A DNA stretch of 52,009 nt from Bacillus sp. OK048 (GCF_900103525.1 NZ_FNHN01000020.1:1-52009); one strand, 5' to 3'. Shown: positions 16,083 through 24,695, counted from the first letter of the stretch. The notes: a model not told the origin generated them from the letters alone. Made by a program: numbers and translations.

Positions 16083-16837
16083 TGTCAAGTTTAATAAAAA
16101 AGGAAATAAGGGAACATGTCTTTTCCCGAAAAGGCATTTGGATTTTCTTTGCTATTTCCATTCTATTCAGTGGTTTGACCTATAGTTTTATCTCGGTGAA
16201 GGAACTAAGTTTGCTTGCTCAAGTCGAAGTAAATATGACATTTATGAAGGCGTTAATTGGTATCAGTATTCTATTATCCATCATTTTAGGATCAACAATG
16301 GTTTCTGGTGAAAGGGAGCAAGGAACATTAGAAAGTCTATTATTAACACCCTTATCAAAGGTGAAAATAATCCTTTCTAAGGTAGTGGGAATTTTGGTTT
16401 TTTGGCTAATAATCTCAGTTATATCCATTCCCTACTTCTATGCTTTGACATATGGAACGAATATGCTATTTACGATTTTAGCCTATTTATATCTAATTGG
16501 ATTGCCGTTAGTAATTAGTTTTTCATTGCTGTCATTAGCATTTTCTTCTTGGATATCGTCAAGTAAAAATGCAACACTTTTGTCGATTGTCTTGTTTTTG
16601 GTGACTGCCATACCTATGTTTCTATCGACAACAATGAAAAAATCAGGATTTGCCCATTTAGTTGATTCATTAAGTCCTGTTTCTGCTAGTATGCTGACTT
16701 TAAAAGATTGGTTAGTAAATAAATTAAGTTTCTTCTCTATCGTTATGGATAGTTTACCTGTTTTGTGTTTCTTGGGTATATCAATCATTTGCTTATTCTA
16801 TGCAAGTAAAAAAATGGACTTTTTAGGAGGGGAGTAA
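16082..16837 (+). CDS. ABC-2 type transporter permease
   Basis: Integral membrane protein of 251 residues with about six hydrophobic spans. It contains the conserved segment GEREQGTLESLLLTPLSKVKI, characteristic of ABC-2/NosY-type permeases. The start codon overlaps the stop of the ATPase gene (TAATG), giving tight coupling. It pairs with the preceding ATPase; the cargo cannot be told from the sequence. Confidence 0.88.
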   Translation: MSSLIKKEIREHVFSRKGIWIFFAISILFSGLTYSFISVKELSLLAQVEVNMTFMKALIGISILLSIILGSTMVSGEREQGTLESLLLTPLSKVKIILSKVVGILVFWLIISVISIPYFYALTYGTNMLFTILAYLYLIGLPLVISFSLLSLAFSSWISSSKNATLLSIVLFLVTAIPMFLSTTMKKSGFAHLVDSLSPVSASMLTLKDWLVNKLSFFSIVMDSLPVLCFLGISIICLFYASKKMDFLGGE

Positions 16838-16841
16838 TTTG

Positions 16842-17378
16842 TTGAAAAAGGCAGGAATCATTCTGGTGATACTTCTGGGATTTGTAGTAACTGGGCAAAA
16901 TGTTTTTGCTATGGAACAACCAAATGTTGAGGTTAAAGTAATCTCTCCTAATCAGGTTAAAGATTATCCAGGGAAAGAGACAACAGTTAAAGCACAAGTT
17001 ACAAATCATACAAATCAATCTATAAAAGATTTAGTCGTCTATATTACAATGGCGGATATGGGCAAAAAATGGACGGTTAATTTAGAAGACTATAGTGCAG
17101 ATAAACCGGAACAAGTTAAGGAATTAAAGCCGGGTGAAACAAAGGAAATTTCACTCCCCATTCGTTTTGTATATACCAGCAATTATTATCTATACGTAAC
17201 GGCTGCTAGTGCTCATAGTTTAGATATATATTCTAGTAATGGAATCCCTATCGAAATTATGGGTAATACAAAGATTAATCCGACGATTATACAAGTTGTA
17301 TCAATAGGAACCCCGCTTATAATTCTGATTTTTGTGGGATTGAATTTCACAAAAAATAGAAGGAAGCGAGTTGCTTAA
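16842..17378 (+). CDS. Membrane-anchored extracytoplasmic protein of the ABC operon (NEW3/CARDB-like)
   Basis: A 178-residue protein with an N-terminal signal segment (KKAGIILVILLGFVV...VFA, cleavage likely after residue 24) and an extracytoplasmic beta-rich domain. That domain has VKAQVTNHTNQSIKDLVVYI and ELKPGETKEISLPIRF, the pattern of NEW3/CARDB-type immunoglobulin-like folds. A C-terminal span (PLIILIFVGLNF) with a basic cytoplasmic end (KNRRKRVA) follows. Two adjacent TTG codons (16839, 16842) could start it; AGGAGGGGAG precedes both. Its place after an ATPase and permease suggests an external partner or substrate-handling subunit. The exact family is uncertain. Confidence 0.72.
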   Translation: MKKAGIILVILLGFVVTGQNVFAMEQPNVEVKVISPNQVKDYPGKETTVKAQVTNHTNQSIKDLVVYITMADMGKKWTVNLEDYSADKPEQVKELKPGETKEISLPIRFVYTSNYYLYVTAASAHSLDIYSSNGIPIEIMGNTKINPTIIQVVSIGTPLIILIFVGLNFTKNRRKRVA

Positions 17379-17504
17379 AGATTATTAAAATGAAAATTTT
17401 TTCACGTAAAGATTAATTTAATTTTCAATTCAATTCAGATTTACTTCATGGTAGAGGCTTAAGATGAGGATGTACCACAGTTAATAATATGAGGAGGAAG
17501 ACAA

Positions 17505-17894
17505 ATGAAGAAAAAGTTTATAATACCCGCATTGGCAGCAGCAATTTTAGGAGGCGGAGTGGCAGGCTCTCTTTTAAACACTTCCGCATTTGCAGCAAAT
17601 AATGATAGTAATAGTAATAAGGTAGAGGTAACAGATAAGCAGGAGCAGAACCAATTGGCAAAAGAAGCATCGATCACTAAGGAAGAAGCCATTTCAGCTG
17701 CATTAAAAGAGGTTGCAGGAAAAGCAGAGAAGACAGAACTTGAAGATGAAGATGGAACCGTTGTTTATGGCGTAGAAGTTACTGACGATCAAGGGAAAAA
17801 ACATGATGTAAAAGTAGACGCCAAAACTGGTAAGGTCTTAAAAGTTGATGTGGACGATGAAAATGATTCCGAAAGTGACAGTGAACAAGAGTAA
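17505..17894 (+). CDS. Secreted PepSY-domain protein
   Basis: A 129-residue exported protein with an AFAA signal-peptidase site near residue 30. A single PepSY domain follows (about 50-115: SITKEEAISAALKEVAG, then GVEVTDDQGKKHDVKVDAKTGKVLKV), and the tail is highly acidic (DDENDSESDSEQE). It precedes a response regulator and sensor kinase. B. subtilis has a comparable arrangement of ykoJ (PepSY) with ykoG-ykoH, as I recall. It may modulate the kinase from outside the membrane. GAGGAGG precedes the ATG. Confidence 0.85.
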   Translation: MKKKFIIPALAAAILGGGVAGSLLNTSAFAANNDSNSNKVEVTDKQEQNQLAKEASITKEEAISAALKEVAGKAEKTELEDEDGTVVYGVEVTDDQGKKHDVKVDAKTGKVLKVDVDDENDSESDSEQE

Positions 17895-17912
17895 TAAAGT
17901 AAATTCAAAAGG

Positions 17913-17948
17913 GTCCTACTTGCTTGTGCGAGTAGGACTTATTCATTT
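17913..17948 (+). terminator. Weak terminator after the PepSY gene
   Basis: Perfect 8-bp stem GTCCTACT/AGTAGGAC with a 10-nt loop, followed by TTATTCATTT. The broken T tract suggests partial read-through to the two-component genes. Confidence 0.55.
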
Positions 17949-18080
17949 CAGATGAGCGCACTAATTTCAATTAAATGCATTTGGTATTATAACTTTTCTT
18001 TTTGGTTTAAGATAATAGGGACATTTTAATCATATATAGAAAAAATTAAATAGATGCAGTCATATTTGGAGGTTGAAAAG

Positions 18081-18755
18081 TTGGATATTTTAGTAATTGA
18101 AGACGAAGAGGCTTTATCAGAATTTATTGTACTTGAGTTAACGCATGAAGGATACAATGTAAGTGCTGCTTTTGACGGGAGAGAAGGGCTTGAACTTGCA
18201 TTAGAAAGAAAGTGGGATGTTATCCTTTTAGATTTAATGCTGCCAAAGTTAAACGGTATCGAAGTTTGCCGAAGATTAAAAGCAGTTAAGGATATTCCGA
18301 TTATTATGATTACAGCAAGAGACAGCGTAATGGACCGAGTAGCAGGGCTGGATAGTGGTGCTGATGATTATATACCAAAACCTTTTGCGATTGAAGAGTT
18401 ACTGGCAAGAATTAGAGTCATTATGAGAAGAGAAGAAAAGCGTAACGACTTACCGACTTTGCTTTTATCATTTAAAGATTTAGAGTTGAATATTGAATCA
18501 AGGTTATTAAAAAAAGGCGAACAATTGATAGAATTAACGAAAAAGGAATATGACTTATTGTTTATGTTTATGAAAAATATTAATCGTGTCTTAACAAGGG
18601 AGGTTCTCCTAGAAAATATTTGGGGTTATGATGCAGAAATTGAAACAAATGTCGTCGATGTTTATGTAAGACATCTTCGAAATAAACTAGATTCTGTAGA
18701 TAAAGAAAGTTTTATTCAAACAATGAGAGGGATGGGGTATGTGATGAGAGAATGA
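18081..18755 (+). CDS. OmpR/PhoB-family response regulator (YkoG-like)
   Basis: Response regulator of 224 residues. The receiver domain (1-115) has acidic pocket EDEE, phospho-acceptor Asp51 in ILLDLMLP and the conserved Lys in YIPKPF. The C-terminal winged helix (about 130-224) has ELTKKEYDLLFMF and VYVRHLRNKLD. TTG at 18081 is preferred because GGAGG lies 8 bases upstream and it begins MDILVIEDEE; ATG at 18054 would add nine unrelated residues. Its stop overlaps the kinase start (ATGA). Targets probably include the neighbouring PepSY gene; this is inferred. Confidence 0.9.
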   Translation: MDILVIEDEEALSEFIVLELTHEGYNVSAAFDGREGLELALERKWDVILLDLMLPKLNGIEVCRRLKAVKDIPIIMITARDSVMDRVAGLDSGADDYIPKPFAIEELLARIRVIMRREEKRNDLPTLLLSFKDLELNIESRLLKKGEQLIELTKKEYDLLFMFMKNINRVLTREVLLENIWGYDAEIETNVVDVYVRHLRNKLDSVDKESFIQTMRGMGYVMRE

Positions 18756-20152
18756 GAAACTTAAAAGATTTAATTCCAAGAAGCATCAATATTAAATGGA
18801 AATTAACTTTATGGGCTGCCCTTTTAATGCTATTTTTATTTATCTCTTATAATATTTTACAGTATTTTGTCATTCAGAACTGGGTAGTTAATCGAGAAAA
18901 GCAAACCATCCAAAAAAAGATGGATGAAGTAACCGCGTACATTCAAGATTCAAATTTTAAAGGGAATATTTCGGAGAGTGAACACTATTTAGACGTTCTG
19001 AATGAAAAGTATCAACTGATAAGGATTGTGAGGGAAAACAATTCTCCGTTATTTACGATATCAGACGAGGTACCACAAGGGTGGGTATCTCCGAAAAATG
19101 TGACAAAAGCAGAACTAGTGGAATTTTCTCCAAAAGGTGATCGTTTGTTGATATTTAGGAAGCCATTCGAAGTAAATGGCTTTAAAGGAACAGTAGAAAT
19201 CGTTCGTAATTTAGAGAACTTTGATAGTTTGATTAATCAAATATTTATGTTGGTTATTGTAACAGGGCTGGTTGCAATTCTCCTTAGTTTATTTGGGGGC
19301 AGACTTATTTCCTTTCAACTGTTAAAGCCAATTAATTCAATGATAAGAACAATGAAAAGAATAAAAGAAAATGGTTTGAAAGAAAGGGTTCCAATAAACA
19401 AGCAACGTGATGAAATGACAGAATTAGGGATTATGTTTAATGAATTAATGGATAACTTAGAAAAGTCATTTCAGCAGCAACAACAATTTGTAGAAGATGC
19501 TTCCCATGAATTAAAAACACCGTTATCCATCATTCATGGGCATTTATCGCTTATCAATCGCTGGGGGAAGGATGACCCAAAAGTATTGGAACGCTCCATT
19601 CATTTAAGTTTACATGAAACCGATAGACTTATTCACCTTGTTTCGGAATTATTAACTCTCTCAAGAGTAGAAGAATCCACTACAAATATGAACTCATTGG
19701 AAGAAGTCAAAATGAAGGAGATTTTGGTGAATATTGTTGAAAACTTCCAAACTATAAATAATGATTTTGAAATATCCTCCACTATTGATATTGATACGGA
19801 TTTTACGATAAAAATTCTAAAAAGTCACCTTGAACAAATAATGATAATATTATTAGACAACGCCATTAAATATTCAACAAATGAAAAAGTTGTACAGATG
19901 AATGTAAGACATACAGATAAGCAATTGACGATTGAGGTAAAAGATTATGGAGTGGGTATCCCGAAAGAAGAATTACCTTTTGTACTCAATCGCTTTTATC
20001 GTGTGGATAAGGCAAGAAGTAGAAAACATGGTGGGAATGGGCTAGGACTATCGATTGCAAAAAGGTTATTGGATATTTATCGAGGAACCTTAGAAATCGA
20101 TAGTATGTATGGGAAATGGACGAAGGTTCAAATTACTTTTCCACTAGATTAG
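18752..20152 (+). CDS. Two-component sensor histidine kinase (YkoH-like)
   Basis: Membrane kinase of 466 residues. TM1 is near residues 18-40, an extracytoplasmic sensor region spans about 41-162, TM2 about 163-183, and HAMP about 184-240. The dimerisation/phosphoacceptor domain has His252 in DASHELKTPLS. The HATPase domain has N-box LLDNAIKY, G1 DYGVGIP and G2 GNGLGLSIAK. The start codon overlaps the response-regulator stop, so the pair is co-translated. The ligand is unknown; the PepSY neighbour suggests an envelope signal. Confidence 0.92.
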   Translation: MRNLKDLIPRSINIKWKLTLWAALLMLFLFISYNILQYFVIQNWVVNREKQTIQKKMDEVTAYIQDSNFKGNISESEHYLDVLNEKYQLIRIVRENNSPLFTISDEVPQGWVSPKNVTKAELVEFSPKGDRLLIFRKPFEVNGFKGTVEIVRNLENFDSLINQIFMLVIVTGLVAILLSLFGGRLISFQLLKPINSMIRTMKRIKENGLKERVPINKQRDEMTELGIMFNELMDNLEKSFQQQQQFVEDASHELKTPLSIIHGHLSLINRWGKDDPKVLERSIHLSLHETDRLIHLVSELLTLSRVEESTTNMNSLEEVKMKEILVNIVENFQTINNDFEISSTIDIDTDFTIKILKSHLEQIMIILLDNAIKYSTNEKVVQMNVRHTDKQLTIEVKDYGVGIPKEELPFVLNRFYRVDKARSRKHGGNGLGLSIAKRLLDIYRGTLEIDSMYGKWTKVQITFPLD

Positions 20153-20284
20153 TGAGGAATGGTTTTTCGATATTTGTCGATTTTCACCGTAGGTTTCCTG
20201 ATGCGATTTAGCAGATTCAAACGAGTCAAAAGCGTGAAATAAGCCTGGAAAAGCGGGAATGATATTTTAATTCGAAGACATTAG

Positions 20285-20315
20285 ACTCAATTCAATTTTA
20301 GAATTGAGTTTTTTT
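20285..20315 (+). terminator. Terminator of the two-component operon
   Basis: Perfect 9-bp stem ACTCAATTC/GAATTGAGT with a 7-nt loop and T7. Confidence 0.88.
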
Positions 20316-20379
20316 GTATTCTGGATGAATATGAAACGATTTTTAACTATTTCAGTTAGTTATTTTATTCCATGAATCC

Positions 20380-20420
20380 AAAGAATCGTACCGTTCTTAT
20401 GCCCATCTCGATTCTTTTTT
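20380..20420 (+). terminator. Second terminator-like hairpin
   Basis: 9-bp stem AAAGAATCG (20380-20388) / CGATTCTTT (20409-20417) with a 20-nt loop, ending in T6. The large loop makes function uncertain. Confidence 0.4.
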
Positions 20421-20421
20421 A

Positions 20422-20474
20422 TTAATCAATCGTTTAATTAGTTTAGGTCGAATACTAATCAAACGATTGATTAA
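20422..20474. repeat. 21-bp inverted repeat with an 11-bp centre
   Basis: Arms 20422-20442 and 20454-20474 (core TTAATCAATCGTTT) match at 20 of 21 positions around TTAGGTCGAAT. It lies in a 700-base gene-poor stretch. It could be an operator, a recombination site or the remnant of a small mobile element; no gene beside it decides this. Confidence 0.7.
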
Positions 20475-20577
20475 CAACGGAGAAAGCCCGATAAATCAAC
20501 GATCTGTCTCAGAATAAAAATGGATACGTTTGTTAATAGCCATTGGTATTGCTGTGATTGTCATTTTTTATAAATAA
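20467..20577 (+). pseudogene. Possible small membrane-protein remnant
   Basis: One reading frame is open upstream to the stop at 20515-20517, then continues KWIRLLIAIGIAVIVIFYK to a stop at 20577. The second part is a convincing membrane span with a basic flank. There is no ribosome site or ATG. It may be the relic of a small protein interrupted by one stop codon, or chance. The rest of 20153-20864 holds only the hairpins listed and nothing else I can support. Confidence 0.25.
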
Positions 20578-20864
20578 AGTGAGACCAAAAGGGTTGATGT
20601 TTCGTAGATAAATAGTGAAACATTATTTGCGATACTTGAATATATTAACTATTTTCATATTCAACTTTCATACGACAATTCTTCTGATATCAAGTATCTT
20701 CTAAAGTCAAAGAGGCTAAAACAGGCATGTTTACGTAAAGACTTTGAGAGAGTAGAGGAAAGGAAATGGTATCAACAGAGTTAGTAATATGAGATTGAAG
20801 CAATTTGCTGTTACAAATGGGCTTATTTTATTTCAGGAAGTTAAAGAACGGAGGGGATTTGCGA

Positions 20865-22136
20865 GTGAATAGAAGAATTCAAGAATTAATTGATTTTACG
20901 AAAGAGAAATTTGGATTAGAGAACTACTACTTAGAACGACATAGCCTTTCTCGAAACGTCACTATCTTCAATGAAACGGTCTATACACTTTGTATGGAAT
21001 GGTTTCCGAATCATGTAACCGAACTAGAGGAAGATGGTTCAAATCCAGATGGTACAGCAGTTATTGAGATCAATATGGATACTCGTAAGTTTGAGAGTGC
21101 TATTTTTGTAATGGGTAAGACATATGCAAAAGATGGGGTTACATTTACCAATCTGGATACAAAGACAATCATAAAATGGATTGAACGTGAAACAGGACTT
21201 ACATATAGGAGGCATTTCCAACTACATAAAGAAAGTGAAGGAGAACTTCAATTTAAAGAATGCTTTGAGGGTGTAGCGGTGTCTCCTTCTGGATTTATAG
21301 ACGTTAAATTTAATCAAGAAGGGAGGCTCACCTCGTTCTCTGTACATGGTCATTTTCCTTCTAAAGAAATAATTAATGAAGAAACGTATACGATTTCCCT
21401 TGAAACGGTGGAACATTTGGCGAAGGAACAATTGAAATTAGTTGAATTTCCTTCCTATGAACAGAAAAAATTATTCCCTGTTTATGCGGTGGAAGAGGTT
21501 TTTGTTACGAATGATGGAACGACAACGATTCCATTTGAATTTATAGCGGATGTAAGGTCGTATTTGAAAATTGACGAAACCATTTCTTGGGATGAACCAA
21601 TCAATGATCCTTTTGAAAGAAAAGAGATTAGTTGGATTGAGAATGTAACAGCAGAACAAGCATTTTTATGCGAGCCAAGCCCTGTTTCATTCCCAATCAC
21701 AAAAGTAGAACAAGATAAATGTTTAATGGCGGTCAATAACTTTTTACGACAGGAATATCCTAATGACACAGGAAAGTGGATGCTTAAAACGTTACATCGA
21801 GACAAAGGTTATATTCATGCAATAGTAAGGGCTAACCACCAGGACAATCGAGTATTTCAAAGAAAACTGATGGTGATGATTGATGCGGGGAGCCTCCAAG
21901 CAGTAAATTACATGGATAATAAACCAATGTTGGAGATTTATGATCAATTTCAAGCAGCTGATAAAGTAACAATCGCGAAAGAAGAGGCATTTGAAAAAAT
22001 CAAGGAGTTGTTTGAGCTAACCCCTTATTATGTTTATGACTATGAGCAAAAACAATATGTTTTATACGGAAAATTAGATTGCCACTATGGGGTACATGCA
22101 GGAAGCGGTAAAGTCGTTTCATTAGATGATTTGTAG
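20865..22136 (+). CDS. YcdB/YcdC-repeat protein
   Basis: Protein of 423 residues with two copies of the YcdB/YcdC (DUF4901-type) repeat. The second copy ends in the typical PYYVYDYEQKQYVLYGKLDC...VHAGSGKVV pattern, and the first contains FKECFEGVAVSPSGFIDVKFN. No signal peptide or membrane span is evident. GTG at 20865 is chosen because GGAGGGG lies 8 bases upstream; the longer in-frame ATG at 20805 has no ribosome site. The function of the family is unknown. A 52-bp repeat array follows downstream. Confidence 0.78.
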   Translation: MNRRIQELIDFTKEKFGLENYYLERHSLSRNVTIFNETVYTLCMEWFPNHVTELEEDGSNPDGTAVIEINMDTRKFESAIFVMGKTYAKDGVTFTNLDTKTIIKWIERETGLTYRRHFQLHKESEGELQFKECFEGVAVSPSGFIDVKFNQEGRLTSFSVHGHFPSKEIINEETYTISLETVEHLAKEQLKLVEFPSYEQKKLFPVYAVEEVFVTNDGTTTIPFEFIADVRSYLKIDETISWDEPINDPFERKEISWIENVTAEQAFLCEPSPVSFPITKVEQDKCLMAVNNFLRQEYPNDTGKWMLKTLHRDKGYIHAIVRANHQDNRVFQRKLMVMIDAGSLQAVNYMDNKPMLEIYDQFQAADKVTIAKEEAFEKIKELFELTPYYVYDYEQKQYVLYGKLDCHYGVHAGSGKVVSLDDL

Positions 22137-22275
22137 TTTTATTGGTCAAGGAGGAGAGATTGGTCGTTCATTAAAAGGATTAACTCTCCTTATTGAAAAT
22201 GCTATAGCACTTACAGCAGAGGATTTTGTAAATGAACAGGATGTATTTGTGGTGGATAAGGAAGGTCATTGGTGA
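22126..22275 (+). CDS. Short hypothetical ORF running into the repeat array
   Basis: 49-codon ORF starting MICSFIGQGGEIGRSLKG, overlapping the YcdB gene by 11 bases. Its residues look protein-like (LLIENAIALTAEDFVNEQDVFVV), but the last codons and stop are supplied by the first repeat unit (GGTCATTGGTGA). It may be the truncated remnant of a gene cut by insertion of the repeats. No family is recognised. Confidence 0.3.
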   Translation: MICSFIGQGGEIGRSLKGLTLLIENAIALTAEDFVNEQDVFVVDKEGHW

Positions 22276-22630
22276 CTGAAACAGCAGGGAAAGTAGAAAA
22301 GTGGTAACCAATAGAGGTCGTTGGTGACCGAAACAGCAAGGGGAAATGGAAAAGTGGTCACCAATAAAGGTCATTGGTGACCGAAACAGCAAGAGAAATA
22401 GCAAAGTGGTAACCAATAGAGGTCATTGGTTACCAAAACAGCAAGGGAAAATAGCAAAGTGGTAACCAATAGAGGTCATTGGTGACCGAAACAGCAATGG
22501 AAAGTAGAAAAGTGGTAACCAATAGAGGTCATTGGTGACCAAAACAGAAAGGAAAATAGCAAAGTGGTAACCAATAAAGGTCATTGGTGACCGAAACAAC
22601 AATAGAAATAGATATATGGTAGCCAATGAA
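22264..22630. repeat. Tandem array of seven 52/53-bp hairpin repeats (locus 2)
   Basis: Units start with GGTC at 22264, 22316, 22369, 22421, 22474, 22527 and 22579. The left arm is ATTGGTGACC and the right arm GGTCACCAAT or GGTAACCAAT, separated by about 26 purine-rich bases (GAAACAGCAAGG-like core). The consensus parallels the 1214-1466 array: AGTGGTCAC, AAT, a GG-containing 7-base link, then the next left arm. Each right arm can pair either with its own left arm or with the next unit's left arm across a 7-nt loop. Repeats cover 22276-22657 between two genes. ORFs across them are artefacts. Confidence 0.95.
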
Positions 22631-22657
22631 GGAAATCCTTCTTAAACCCCTATTACA

Positions 22658-23568
22658 TTACTCATAAAAAGCCCATTGCCCATACCCTACAGTTTTAAAG
22701 TTCTTCTTTAAAAACTTTCGAATCGTCTTCCTAGACTCAACCACCCGACACCAGTCATGAATAATATTAGTAGTGATTTTTAGATTTGGAAAAAGCAGCT
22801 TAAATTCTCCCACACTCCGTACGACTGCTGATTCAACCTCCTCTACAAAACCGCACTGATCACACTTAGCTTTTCTATCATCACAGGAAATAAAAAAGGA
22901 GTTACAGATTGCACAAGTTAAACCTTTCTCAAGTGAATGGTATTCATAAGGAGGTAATTTGGGATAGGGAGGTTCAATGATGTGATCTGATATCATCTTG
23001 TCAGCCAGTTTTTGCTGCTTCCCATTTAGGTTTGATGTCTTTGAGTTTAGTTTTTCCATAAAGGAGCTTAGCTGTGGGGGGAAAATAATCGAATCGTTTT
23101 GGGGAGCTTGATATAAGAAGAACTTTGGATTAATAAAAACTAGATAAGGAACAATTCGAAAATAGAACCCATTTTTTTGAGATATTGTTGGAGTAACGTT
23201 TCAGCTCTCTTAACCTGGTGCAATGGATTCGTAATTGGATTTTTTGCACCACAAAAATAAAACTCATCATCCTTAAGAAAGTAATTACCTTCAAAATTTT
23301 TTACCTCACATGGAAAAATGGTGTCTTGAATGATTAGAGAAGAATCGATTTGAAATTTTGTATGGTTTATTTCAAGCATTATATCGTTTAAAACAAATAC
23401 GTCACTATTGAGGTTTGCTGCCGTCAATAGATCAAAAGCCACTTCTCCTTCGTAACCTTTCTTCAAATTTAAATACTGTTTCAAGTCTTCTTCGGTTAAG
23501 TTCATTCGTGTGTTTAGAAATCCTAGTAGCTTTAATAAATCTGATTCAGTTCTAGATCTTAAGGGCAT
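22658..23568 (-). pseudogene. NERD-domain protein with C-terminal zinc ribbon, frameshifted
   Basis: Two reading frames together make one NERD (nuclease-related domain) protein of about 300 residues. The N-terminal part (23568 down to the frameshift) begins MPLRSRTESDLLKLLG and holds YEGEVAFDLL, NHTKFQIDS and the core CEVKNFEGNYFL. The other frame continues with YLVFINPKFFLYQAP-like sequence, then a CxxC...CxxC ribbon (CAIC, CDQCGF). The frames join at a run of seven A on the minus strand (23172-23178 as T7). Restoring one base, or a -1 slip, fuses them. GGAG precedes the ATG. It may be a real pseudogene, a sequencing error or a slippage product. Confidence 0.8.
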
Positions 23569-23656
23569 ACTCCACTTCCTTTCAACTCTAATAATATAGA
23601 AAATTCCCCAACCAAGCTGTGACAATATATCTACAAAAAAACAATTCTAAAAATTC

Positions 23657-23686
23657 TTGACACTCTTCCGCCCTGAATGTTATTAT
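23657..23686 (+). promoter_or_regulatory. Sigma-A promoter of the ABC-2 exporter operon
   Basis: TTGACA (23657-23662), 18 bases, TATTAT (23681-23686), about 30 bases before the TTG start. Confidence 0.72.
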
Positions 23687-23717
23687 TTTCCTTTGTGACA
23701 AAAAGGGAGGGAACTAT

Positions 23718-24695
23718 TTGATAAAAGTAGAAGGCATTACGAAATCGTTCAAGGTGGCGAAACGTTCCACTGGGTTGCTACAAGCCACCAAGGCACTTTT
23801 CCATAGAGAACATACCATCGTAGAAGCCCTAAAAGATATCTCATTCACCATCGAACCTGGTGAAATTGTAGGTTACATCGGTCCGAATGGTGCAGGAAAA
23901 TCAACAACGATAAAAGTCATGAGCGGAATACTTGTCCCTGACGGAGGAAATTGTAGCATAATGGGCTTTATACCATGGAAGGAACGCACCCAGTTTGTAA
24001 AAAATATCGGGGTTGTCTTCGGTCAACGTTCTCAGTTATGGTGGGATGTTCCGGTAATAGATTCATTTGAACTTTTAAAGGATATTTACAAAGTTCCACA
24101 GCAAGAATATAAAACTACATTAGACTTACTCGTTGAAACACTAGAATTACAAACGATCATGAATTCCCCTGTCCGGCAATTGAGTTTAGGCCAACGAATG
24201 CGCTGTGAAATTGCTGCTTCCTTATTACATAATCCTAAAATATTATTTTTAGATGAACCAACCATTGGGCTAGATGCCGTTTCGAAGATAGCTGTCCGTC
24301 AATTCATCAAGACGATCAATCAGGAAAAGGGTGTGACGGTTGTCCTTACCACACACGATATGAATGATATTGAGGCATTGGCCAACCGAGTGATATTAAT
24401 TGGTAAAGGCAGTCTGCTTTATGATGGGAAATTGGAGGAATTAAGGAAGCGTTTTGGAACTAATAAAACGATTACCGCTGATTACCGCAAACACACACAT
24501 TCCATTGATATACCTGGGACAACCATCATTCACTGGTCTCCTGAACGCGCTGTCCTAAGCATCGATACAGAACAAATCCTTACCTCGGATATTATTACCG
24601 AACTATCCAAACAGGTGGACCTATTAGACATGACAATCGAATCCCAGCCCATTGAAGACATCATCGTCCAGCTGTATAAGGAGTTCCAAATATGA
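23718..24695 (+). CDS. ABC exporter ATP-binding protein (COG4586 type)
   Basis: ATPase of 325 residues with Walker A GPNGAGKSTT (about residue 57), Q-loop FGQRSQLWWD, signature QLSLGQRMRCE, Walker B ILFLDEPTIGLD and H-loop TTHDM. The C-terminal extension of about 80 residues after the ATPase core is typical of the group that works with two ABC-2 permeases. TTG at 23718 follows GGGAGG by 7 bases. The end overlaps the first permease by 4 bases. The cargo is unknown. Confidence 0.9.
   Translation: MIKVEGITKSFKVAKRSTGLLQATKALFHREHTIVEALKDISFTIEPGEIVGYIGPNGAGKSTTIKVMSGILVPDGGNCSIMGFIPWKERTQFVKNIGVVFGQRSQLWWDVPVIDSFELLKDIYKVPQQEYKTTLDLLVETLELQTIMNSPVRQLSLGQRMRCEIAASLLHNPKILFLDEPTIGLDAVSKIAVRQFIKTINQEKGVTVVLTTHDMNDIEALANRVILIGKGSLLYDGKLEELRKRFGTNKTITADYRKHTHSIDIPGTTIIHWSPERAVLSIDTEQILTSDIITELSKQVDLLDMTIESQPIEDIIVQLYKEFQI

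Noticed and set aside
20788..20871. 27-codon ORF starting MRLKQFAV before the YcdB gene
   Set aside because: No good ribosome site, and it runs through the ribosome site and start codon of the YcdB gene; too little to support a leader peptide.
22180..22626. Minus-strand ORFs with repeated LLLFRSPMTFI-like peptides
   Set aside because: They are translations of the 52/53-bp repeat units, without start signals, and repeat because the DNA repeats.
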